Source of the DNA: Aradus depressus
Lineage: Eukaryota > Arthropoda > Insecta > Hemiptera > Aradidae
Length of the DNA stretch: 64,000 bases
NCBI GenBank assembly: GCA_963662175.1
Contig: OY759215.1
Location: 24,169,079 to 24,233,078, forward strand
Reading direction: 5' to 3'
The notes under the pieces were generated by a model, which saw only the letters and a list, made by a program, of their open reading frames with translations, had not been told where the DNA came from and made no database searches. Positions 34,802 to 45,600 of this stretch are shown one piece after another. How positions within the stretch are numbered: position 1 is the stretch's first letter; each line of letters begins with the position of its first letter. The position numbers were made by a program, and so were the translations under genes.

Positions 34802-35354
34802 TCCCTGAAAACTTAAGAAAACAAAACAATGTATTTGATCGTTGATCTAGCAAGATGCTCTAGTAACTTCCACACAAAATGCAAAGAAGTTTTTATTCGT
34901 CAGCTACAGATCAGTGTTTGCATGACGCGGCCTAAAAAAATAATAGATTTCATAAAAACAAATAAGGGTTTGTTGAAGACTTGAACGAAAATATTTTTTT
35001 TTAGTATTTATGAAAAAAAATATTGTTCCACCTCTTAAATCGTGTTTGACTCGGATCTTAAAGGTACGTTGAGTAGGTTCTCTGACGATGTTTGTAGCAC
35101 ATTGCATTCAGCTGTGTAATATGTTCTGTATTTACAGATAAAAGATCTTTTTTTCTTTTTACGTTGATTATAAAATTGTCTTGTGAGCACATCACGAGTA
35201 TTTTGTTTCAATTATTTACATTTCTCAATAATTTGTTTATTTATTCTGTGGGCCGGCTTAAACCCCAAGTACATACATTGAAATATTTTTGCTTTCTCAA
35301 TAGTTATTCAAAATTGGCTATAGAGAATAGGTTAGACATTTTTGGAATTTTAAG

Positions 35355-35470
35355 TAAGTTATTGTGTCTCATGCCAGCCAGGGCTTTTACTACGAGGTCA
35401 TATCGCCTACTATCAGAGCGCTCTTTCGTCGCTCTGGTGGACATGAGCCCGACTCCACTGTGGGAATCCT
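35355..35470 (-). mobile_element. SINE 3' fragment
   Basis: TAAGTTATTGTGTCTCATGC through GACTCCACTGTGGGAATCCT; head missing. Confidence 0.84.
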
Positions 35471-35589
35471 TACGACATCTGAAGACTTCAGGAAACTGAT
35501 CATTTTGATTTTACCAAACAAATGACATAAAATACTATACTTTCCTGTACCTTGAAGGTAGGAAACTTTTATCCGAGGGGTTCCATACT

Positions 35590-36105
35590 CCCTGATTGAA
35601 ACCGAAGTACAAGACGAAATAACTCCTACATATCCAGCCTCAATGTAACCAGGCTAATGAACAAAGACGAAGGCCCCACTCTGCTGTGTGCTGTCGAACT
35701 CCAGATAACATCGGAGGGAAAGGCGATTTTTCAATTATACCGTCTCTTTTACTCTATAGACTGTCGAACCGCGTAAGAGTTTCAACGCATTGTGCAGTGC
35801 ACGAATTGCCAGCAAGTGGGACGTAGCAAGAACTTCTGCCGCCTTGATCCAAAACGTGTCAAGTGTGCAGATCATAATTTCACAGCTTGCCCATCACGCA
35901 CTCTCCAAGAGTCCCCAAAGTTCTCTGTGGTGGAAGCCACCCCGCCAATTATAGAGGTTGTGAAACCTTCTTGAAAGTTCAATCACACACAGAAGACACA
36001 ACAAATATAAATCCAACTAGAGTAACTTCAAACCAGTCTCAGAAAATACTCCACATTCTTAGAAAAACAACCAAACCCTTGGTTTATCCGGAGCAGACAT
36101 AGCGC
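35590..36105 (+). pseudogene. Jockey-type ORF1 (gag) fragment with zinc knuckles
   Basis: Reads PTLLCAVELQITSEGKAIFQ then VQCTNCQQVGRSKNFCRLDP and KCADHNFTACPSR; a second frame continues LCGGSHPANYRGCETFLK. These are the three CCHC knuckles of Jockey gag (QC..CQ..GH.K..C, KC...H....CP, LC.G.HPANYRGC). Stop codons and a frameshift make it dead. Confidence 0.75.
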
Positions 36106-37153
36106 CAGTCCTTCACTCACAACACAACTACAAACATTTCAGAACAAAATTCTTCGTGTTTCTCTAATTGCACCATGGTTTGTCCGGAAACAGCCAAATC
36201 CATGAGGAATTGGGAGTTTCTCAAGTCTATCTGAGGTCCTTAGTAGATAACTACCACGGCAGACTAGGCCTGTGTCTGGGGAACTGGAGCAGCCCATTAT
36301 AAACTTGCCCAGCCTACTTTCCACAGAAGGCTCAAGCCAAGATTATACAAAGACATTATTTAATAGTTCCAATTTTATATTTTGTGAGAAGAACAAAGTT
36401 GTTGTGGCCCAAATAAAGTTTATTTGTTGTTACAAACCTAATGCATATATGATAATATACAAAGAAAGAGGGAAATAATACCATTATAAAAAGAATTACT
36501 ATAATTATAATCGAAATAAGAATACATGAGTATATAGAATAAACAAGGATGGCACCAAATAATAGTAATTAAAAACGTTTAACATAACAAACTCACATCT
36601 CAAAACTTTCACTAGGAAGCTGGATTTTTTTGGGGAATAAATGAGGACTTGAAAGATATTTAAATTTCTGAAAAAAAAAAGTTTTTAAAGGAATGCTTCA
36701 GACTTGATTATGAATATTAGATTCTATAAACCAAGACCACATTGGGAATAAGAAATAACATTCAGCAACTTAGATAATTATTATAAATAAATGTAATATA
36801 AAGGTGCAAACAAAAATCTAACATTATCTATTTAAATAACATAAAATTTTAAAAAATATAAACAAATAACAAAAATTGAAACTAAAGTCTTACATCACTA
36901 AAGCATCATATAAAAAATCATCGTAGCATCATATATACGAGTATATATAGCAAAAGCATCATATAAAATTTATATGCTACAGTTTACTTATCTTTCCAAA
37001 TACATACATAACGTACTAAGAATATTATATACATATATGTAGATAAATCAATTTTTATTAATACATAAAACTATTTTTTTACTCATTATTTTTAATTAAA
37101 TAAAAAAAAAAAATTCAGTCAAGCTTTCGAGATCGAAATAAAATTTTAAAAAA
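36106..37153. other. No gene recognised
   Basis: Very AT-rich; a minor GCATCATATA repeat at 36902-36965. Confidence 0.5.
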
Positions 37154-37190
37154 AGTCGTGAATTGCCGGCAATGTACTTCTCTAGCGCAA
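37154..37190 (+). repeat. Repeat B head fragment
   Basis: AAGTCGTGAATTGCCGGCAA then TGTACTTCTCTAG; only the first 35 bp of the family. Confidence 0.55.
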
Positions 37191-37234
37191 ATGGAACAAA
37201 AAAGTTATTGGTTTCCATCTAACTACCTATTTCC

Positions 37235-37861
37235 AGTGCTGGATTACCCAATAGGCCGGACTAGGCCATGGCCTGGGGCCCCGTAAAAATCGAAAATGGA
37301 TTCACGCTTATGTTAAATCGAAATTTCCATCAAAATCCCAGTTCACTCATTCTGAACTTTACGAAATTTTGATTCGAGATAACCTTGCAACTGTTTTTCC
37401 AAACGTTGAAATTGCTCTTCGCATTTTTTTAACGCTCATGATAACAAATTGTTCTGCAGAGCGCTTTTTTCAAAATTAAAACGAATCAAAAGCGAGCAAA
37501 GAAGCATTATGCATCAAGAACGATTAGAAATGCTGAGTTTGATGTTCATTGAATCAGATGTTCTTTGTCAAATTGATTTTGAAGAGATCATCAATGATTT
37601 TAGCGACCTCAAGTGTAGAAGGAAAGATTTTTAAAGACAAATCTTATATCAACGTTTATTTTATAAATTGATATTGTTTATATGTTTTTGTAATTTTAGT
37701 TCTGAAAAGAATATATACTTTAACAAAAAATAAAATTTATTTCATGTTTATGCCTTAGAAATAATATAAATCCATTGTTAATAAACATTTTATTGCAGTT
37801 TGTAAAAAAAGGGGGGGCCCCAAAAATTTTAAGGGTCTTCTATTCGCTTAATCCGGCACTG
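37235..37861 (+). mobile_element. hAT deletion derivative (ZMYM1-like)
   Basis: 627-bp element with terminal repeats CAGTGCTGGATTA and TAATCCGGCACTG, flanked by an 8-bp target-site duplication with one mismatch (CCTATTTC at 37227-37234, CCTATTTG at 37862-37869). Inside is the 3' end of the transposase. Most of the transposase gene is missing. Confidence 0.85.
37330..37634 (+). pseudogene. hAT dimerisation-domain remnant
   Basis: Reads ELYEILIRDNLATVFPNVEI ... NCSAERFF in one frame, then SKLKRIKSEQRSIMHQERLE and ESDVLCQIDFEEIINDFSDL in another, stop at 37632-37634. This is the conserved hAT C-terminal dimerisation domain (NCSAER.FS.LK.IK...R..M). A one-base loss in the T run near 37470 breaks the frame. 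Confidence 0.8.
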
Positions 37862-38100
37862 CCTATTTGGTTGAACAAATCGCAATATTAGAGAGGATCT
37901 GGTGCACGAGGTTGGTGACTGCTAGTGGACAGTGGCTAGGGACAGAGTGCCATAGAAGAGAGTGGTCCCAGACTGTTTGGACAACCAGTGACTCCCAAAG
38001 ACTTACTCAACCCACCCCAACGGTAGATAGTTCAACTATGGGCCTCTCTTTGTTTGTATAATAAAAGAAAACGGAGTTGGCCACCTACTCTAGTCATACT

Positions 38101-38368
38101 ATGTGGCGACTACCGAGGACGCCTATTACCAGAGGGCGCATACGTCGCCCTGATGGACAGGAGCCGGACTACTGTGAGAGTCCTAAATTGTGCCTACCCA
38201 GGTTTAGTTACCTAGGGGAGGCGTCTTTCTGTAACGAGCATCTGACGTCACACAAGCTCGGGACCATCTCTTGACATTTGGTCTGAAGGTCTTTTATAAA
38301 AAAAAAAAAAACCTAAGGGGCTCGCTCAACCAGGCTTCGAACCCATGATCTTGAGCACACTAGGCACT
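38101..38368 (-). mobile_element. SINE, strongly diverged copy
   Basis: CGCCTATTACCAGAGGGCGC, GGTTTAGTTACCTAGGGGAG, AAGCTCGGGACCATC and AGGCTTCGAACCCATGATCT keep the SINE order; tail and extreme head are eroded. Confidence 0.72.
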
Positions 38369-40069
38369 ACATTGCCTCTTCCCCAACCTAACCAATGTTC
38401 ACACTTTTCACTCACAGTTGTACTTGACAATATTTTAAATAGTGAAACCTATTTGAGTGTAAATAAAGTTGAATGTGACTAATACGGTCTTGTTTTCATT
38501 CATTAGTTTTGCATCTTAAACTTCCAGAAGATAACTGCTGAGGTCATGACACATTTATCGGAGAAAGGAGAAGGCATATATGGATTGACAAGTACAAGCT
38601 AGCACCCTTTGTAATGGAACCAAAATTGCAGGAAATTTAAATTTTGAAAAACGTTCATATAGCACAGGTCCGCAAATGCTTCCATAAAAAAGTAAAATCA
38701 AAAAATAAAAACTGTAAAACCTTCTCCATGCACTTTACTAAATAACTCAATATAAAAAACCAAATCAAAAAATTGGATACTATTAAGAGACCCGGTTCAA
38801 ATGATTCGTTTGCCATGGTAACACGTGTCATAACAATAATGATGATTGGATGATAAAGTTCAAATAGACAGGTCATAGCAAAAAAATCGGAAGACATCTT
38901 AACTTCATAATTATGACGAAGTTTGGGCCTTTGACCTCCTCAACACTTTACAGCTTTAATAAAATAGCGACACAAACTGATTATACATACACTATATATG
39001 TATAAACAATGAAAAAGCTAAACTAAATTTAATACTACCTACTTTCAAAATTGAGTTTTTTAATAAAATATACATTTATTTAACAATGAGCAACATTTAT
39101 TGTAAAGAACATTTTTATATGACTGCAAGTACTTCACCTACAAATAAAATGAAAAAATATTTAAAAAAATAAAAATAAACAAGAAACATAAGGGAAGACA
39201 TAAAGAAAACGTTCACCATATATCTGGAGTGTTTGGTAAAAGGAGTATGTCAAAAATTCAAAATTTTCAGTTGAAACATTTTATTGATTCTAATTTTTTT
39301 TTAATATCACTTTAATTTAACATAATGATTATTATTATGATTATTTGACTTATTATTATGATTTACGACTTATACTGACTGGACCAAAAAAAAGTTTATT
39401 TTTTCTTCACCTGCTCGTTTCCTTATCTCATTTTGACCAATTTTTGACTGATACTCTATTTACCAAACACTCCAGATATCTTATATATATATATATATCT
39501 TACAACTTGTTAAGTTAAGAAACGCGGACATATTGTGAATATTTATAATAAATAACTAAATCAAACTTAGTTTTTTTTTTTAAATATTGTCTTAGACAAT
39601 ATTTCAAAAAACTAAGTTTCATTACTAAATTAAGTTTCGTTTTCTCTTTATGAACTTAAAAATAATAATTCAGATTTGTATAAGTAAATAAAAGGTACAT
39701 TTCTAGAAAACAAAACTATAATCACATTTTGGCAAAAAATAATTAAATTGACTGAAACAGACAAAGAAGAATAGAATTATCGTTTTTTAAAATTAAATTT
39801 GATTTTATCTTGTAACTTTGAAATTTGTGATTTTAATACAAACCGAGCAAACCAAACTATTCCATTTGTTATACATTCCCTGACCAGACCATCCTGTGCA
39901 AAAAAAAAAGATCGCAAATACGAATATAATTCCCTGAAACCTAGAAAATATTTTAGTCGCATTATTTGTGCTTTCTAATTATCATACTGATTTCCAACTA
40001 CACTATACGCATCCGTATTCATATTGGGAAAACTGCGATTTTTTTTTTCTTGAATTTTTCAGTCAAAAA
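38369..40069. other. No gene recognised
   Basis: Very AT-rich, with a (TA)n run at 39483-39499. Confidence 0.5.
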
Positions 40070-40382
40070 TGCCTTGACCACAAAATCAGTTTTCTGCACG
40101 TAATTTACATCCCAACCTCTGTTATCAGGTCAAAGTATCAAAATGTTCATGACAAACTCCATCATCACGCCAATCCACTTATTCTGAAATTATCCACAAA
40201 CATTCTCCCCACAAACCCGCCATGACGCCTCAAGCGGGCATGGCAGAGAGACTTGCTCCAGGACTAGACTGGACTCTTATTCTGTCACGAACCTCAGCAG
40301 TACAGCCACGTCCATGTCATTCCTCAACATCGCACAATTACGAACAATTCGTCGTTGTAAAAATGTAAATAAATAAATAATA
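40070..40382 (+). pseudogene. Jockey-type 3' end with AAAT tail
   Basis: Frame reads SKYQNVHDKLHHHANPLILK ... ILPTNPP, stop, RLKRAWQRDLL, matching the last residues of Jockey ORF2 (..H.NPL...L.......NPPRRLKR.W.RDLL). The segment ends in AAATAAATAAATAA, a typical tail. Confidence 0.65.
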
Positions 40383-42060
40383 CAGGTAATTTGACATATA
40401 AGGACTAGTAGGCAGTTTCTTCTAAATTTGCTCAATACAATTAAAAAAGAAAGAAGTTTTTTCCTTATTTTTTGTGGAAGCTTTATTCTATTTATTTGGC
40501 GCCTGACCTAAGCACTTTTTCGTCACTCAAATGACAAAAATCAGTTATCGATACGATATTATCATTTTGAGAACAAAATTCCGAAATAAAGATAATTCAA
40601 AAGTGAAAATGAATGAGTCTAGTACATAAAAATAGAGAGAAAAAAATAAAATAAACTATCTCAATTATAACTACTTCCTAATTAAATATTACAAAAAATA
40701 ATATAATTCGAAGAATAATTCGTTTTTACATAATATCAATTTCTCGTTTATATTTGTCTATCATAAATCTAGACATACTAATAATAATAGCTTTACACTA
40801 AATAATTAAGAAGTACATTTTTGGAAAACAAAACATATAATCACATTTTGGCAAAAAATAATTTAAGTAAGACTGAAAAGGAAGAACAAGGGGAAGATTT
40901 TCATTTTATTTAGAAGAGAGCAATCAAACATTATTATGAATGAAGCTTACAAGATAAATAAGGCGCTAAAAAGCTATATGTTATGAATAATCTCTCTCTT
41001 AAAATTATTCCAAGGAATTTTTTGAGCATTAATACACGAAAATATACCCCCACTTGGTTCACCTCCTTTAATCTTTTAAGGTGAAATAATAACAACGTCA
41101 AATATCAGTAAAATCTTTAAAAGAAACAGAATAAATAAGCGAATAATACTTATTGACAAATATTTGGTTTGCGGGAAAATATGTTCAAAAGCAAAAACAA
41201 AGTTCAGGAGGGATATTTGTATTTTCTACTTAAAAGTCTAGTCAATTGGGTGGCGGGACTTCACTACTTTAGTATTCCTTTAAACAAGTCTAGCGCTATA
41301 TGTTTGTCATATTGTTCCAACTTGATAAGCTAACTATGCAATAATCCTTCATCACATTGTGTACTTATTTGTAAGAATCCGTGTTCAAGGAATCTTCGAA
41401 AGTGAACAGAGGTGTCCAAAATATGACTTTTTATTTATTTATTTTATTGGCAAAGTTGAAGGGTATTAGAATATTCTAAAAACTCAAAATATTAAATCAT
41501 GATAGAAAGCCATATCAATTTTAGCGGGGATGATTTTTTTTTTTTTTTTCTTGACTCAATTATTTCGAGAAAAAACATTTTTTCGACGCGTTAACCTTCT
41601 GTCATGAAAACTTTTTTTTTCTCTTTGTAATACACTTATCTTTCTATATGTTTTCTTCAATCTGACCAAAGACTACTTCATATATAGAAAAAAAAAAAAA
41701 AAAGTATGATGAAGTAACTCATGATTTGACTTCTCTAAAAGCCTTGACAAAAAATCTGCCAACAAATTAGAAACGAATGGAAATAGGCAAAAATTAGTAG
41801 TTCGAAATAGGGCAAGGATAACGTAATCTTCAAAATATTTTTACTTAATTTTTCCACTCACTTATTCTTTTGTCTACTTCCCTTTGCGGATAAGAATTGA
41901 TGAAGTTCCCCGCATCTCTCGTCAAATTTTAAAATACAAAATGCATAAAATTATTTGTCGAGAAGCTTTTTAGTCTCCTTGAGGTTGCCAATAAAACAGA
42001 GTATGTCTCACATGTTGAACTCCTAAACTCATCCACTATGGTATTTTCTTTGTTAGTTGC
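40383..42060. other. WDR73 3' flank; no gene recognised
   Basis: AT-rich with T and A tracts at 41531-41550 and 41689-41703. The WDR73 3' UTR must begin at its right end. Confidence 0.5.
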
Positions 42061-42653
42061 TTAGTCAGAGAAGCCGCAACAGTCACAACTGGATGGACAA
42101 CTGCAACTACTGGACAAGTCGCTACTGTCATTGTGTTCATGATTGTGATGATCATGAGAGGTCGGTGGAGGCGAAGCGGGAGTCGCATTGTTCACATTAA
42201 AAAAATTCTTGGCTTCCCAACACTGTACCGTACCATTAAGAGCGGCGGATAGGACGATTTCAGAAGTATACCAGAGGTGGTCCATGACAGTAGTCTCTGA
42301 CCAGGTATTCTCACAGACCCCATGCCCCTCGTGGACGAACACCGCACTCAGTGGCCACTTCCGCCTGTCGAAGAGATACACACTCGAGTCAAACCCTGAC
42401 ACGGAGAAACATTGCGAATTGTACGGGCTAGGCTTCACACGAATACATTCTTTCTCAGTGCTCATTTTTATATTTGTCCTGAGTATAGGTTGAGAAAAAT
42501 TTCTTAAATCGTAAACACTAAATGAACCTTTAGAATTGAGAAAATACATTTCTTTTGGTTCTTCTCGAGTACATTCCATTGTAGATATGACGGAAGAATA
42601 ACAGGAAGCAAATGTCCAATAACAATGTCCGTTAAGGTTCTCTCCATCAGCAA
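42061..42653 (-). CDS. WDR73: WDR73 exon 5 with stop
   Basis: Acceptor TTCTTAG|TTGCTGATGG. Carries the last propeller blades (SVYDLRNF, GFDSSVYLFDRR, NGTVQCWEAK) and a low-complexity tail with five His followed by five Cys. Stop TAG at 42061-42063. Confidence 0.88.
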
Positions 42654-45600
42654 CTAAGAACACAAAGAATAACAAGAATTATTCATCACACATAATTTAA
42701 TCAGTTAATATAACATAATTATTTAATTTAAATTGAGGGCGCCGGTAGCTCAGTGGTAAGCGTGCTTGACTTCTGAGCTCAAGGTTGTGGGTTCGTAGCC
42801 CGACCGAGGCCCTTAGTTTATTTTATCTGGGAGGTAAAATAAACTTAAGCACGCCGTCCTTCGGATGGGACGTTAAGCGATGGTCTCGAGCCTGTACGAT
42901 GTCAGGTACTCGTTAAAGACCCCTGCCTTAGGTGAATAAAAATTTAGGGTAGGCAAAATTTAGGACTCCCACAGTAGAGTCGGGCTCATGTCCACCAGAG
43001 TGACGATAGAGCGCTCTGGTAGTAGGCGATATGACCTCGTAGTTAAAGCCCGGGCATGAGTCATAAAACCTAAACCTAACCTTTAATTTAAAAGAACAAA
43101 ATAATCATAATAAGTAATAAATTACAAAAGTAAAACAGAGTTATCAAACCAACATTATATTTTATTCATTCCACACCTAGTTTGGCAATTAACTGCCATC
43201 CTCAGGTAGAGAATCTTATAGTAGAGAAGAGGTTGGAAGTTACAGACTCATCTCAAGATTCACCACCTGAGGATGACAGTTAACTGCCGAAAATAGTTGT
43301 GGTATAAATAAAATATTGTTGGACTGATGTCTTATAGGATATGGCGCCAAAAGACATATTTAAATTTAATCAGTGGTTTAGATATCCCAACACTGCCATG
43401 GGATCTCTGCGCCAAACTTCCTGCTTCTGCCGCAAAATGCATACTTTTGTTTTAGCTGATTGCCCCCTTATAATAACATTTTTTCTTTAAGTTTTCGAAA
43501 CATCAAGAACTTCCCTATCTTGCAACACAAACGCTATGAACACCTAATTATAGTAATAAACCAACCTACCATGGAGAGTGCCGAGTGCAGTTTTGGCCCG
43601 GATATCGAACACATGTGTGACACCAGTGTAGCTCTCGTTGAGTGCGACCACCTGTGGGTCCACTGCCAGAGGGCTCAGCAGATGAGGTGTTGTGTCCTCC
43701 CCCTGCTTCCTTCCACTGGTGAGGATACTGCAGACCTCCTGTCCAGTGGTTAGATCTGCCACCACTGTCGGCTTCGAGGTGTCCTTCGTCAGGATGATAT
43801 CATTCCGTGAAGAGTTCACTAGACCGATTTGGGGGTTCTCAAGGGGCACCTCTATGATTTGTTCCAAAATCAGCTCCTTACCTGTCAAAATAATCATCAG
43901 TAAACAAGCATTTCATCCTTATTATTATTAATTTGCAACAAAGTACACAACTAACAAATGAGCTATAAGAAAACTGTCTATGAGTTCATGACATGGGGGG
44001 AGAAACCAGCCAATGGTTGACACTCCCCAATATTTAAAGTAAAGGAGAAAAATGGTAACTTTTCCAAGTAATAATAAATAAATTATTACATTATTATTTT
44101 CTACTAATTCGCTCCACTCATAATGCCTTGACTCAACTTCTCTTCGGCACATGCAATCTCGGTTCAGTGAAACCGAACTTTCATGTATAAACTCATTAGT
44201 TTTCAAACCCTATTTACTTGTTATACTCATTCAAATAATGTATTGTTAGTTATTTTGTGACTAAAAGAAGTTTTCATAATGTTTTTAAGCCATTATAGTA
44301 TTGTTTGTTATTCATTTAAAAGATCGTTTTAGATCAAGTTATCACGTTTAGACCTTCCAGACAGTTCCACATCAGCTTAAATTTGACCAATCTGATCAGT
44401 TAGTAAGTTTAGATGTAAATAGTGTTTATCTGAGTCAGTTTTATATAATTTGGTTGTGAATTAACTTTCTATAATTGAAGTAATGTTATTTCTCTTGGAT
44501 AACTGATTCTGTTTTGGTTATATGAAGACTAATATGTCTTTTCTCCTCACAATTAGCTTTCTACAAGTTTCTTTTGGTCTGAACGCGTTATTAGGCGTGG
44601 AAAATAGTGAACGAAGAGTTAATCACCCTAGTGTGGTTTATTTATTGGTACATTAACAAGTTGGAAGTCTGTGACAATATTATTATTATTATATTATATA
44701 TAAACTTTATTATATTTTTGCTATAAAATCATTAATGTTGGGCAGTTGAACCCTCTCCCTCCCGCTACACCTTTCACTGATTTAGTTTAATTTCGTGCTC
44801 CTATAATTGTTATACCATACCTGTCTGAAGGTCATTCAACGAGTACACACAGATGCCATTCGTATTCAACTGTGAGCCAAGTAGTTTATTTTTTCCATAT
44901 AAAGCCAAAATCTGAAACAAAAACAGGTATGGGAGTTAATCAACAAGGCTTGGCTTATATTCCAATAATTCTGTAACATCTTATTCAGTAATAACAAATT
45001 ATAATTACTTGTTTCACAATGGTGTGTACCGATTCATTGTACTTATCTAACGAGATTCGGACAATCCAGGTAACTACTTTTTATTTAGAGGTTAAGATGT
45101 TCAACAAGTCATACAAAAAACAAAGCGGGGCTTGCATACTGAGGTAACATAATCCTAAAATCTCATTAAAAAATATTTAGTTAAATTAATTGTATGTAGA
45201 AAAGTAACATTTTCAGAAAAAAATAAAAACTGATTTAATTTGAAAACAGCAAATGGACCTCCTAGAATAGACTAACAATATGTCATAAATTAAAAATATC
45301 CAAAAGCTTAGTGAACTAATCTATCATCAAGTTCCCAAAAAGAAGATGTAGGGCGATCTCCGTGAAACTAATAATGCAAATGATGTTTATCAGAGAGTTT
45401 AAGAATCAGTACATGTGAAAAGATATCTATAAAACAAGCAATGAAAAGTTCTGGTAGTTTACCCGATGGCTTAAATTCTTGTCGAATTAGTTATTGACTC
45501 ATGTCCGGGCTTTAACTACGAGGCCATATCGCCTATCACCTACCAGAGCACTCTTTCGTAGCTCTGGTGGACATGAGCCCAACTCAACAATAGGAGTTCA

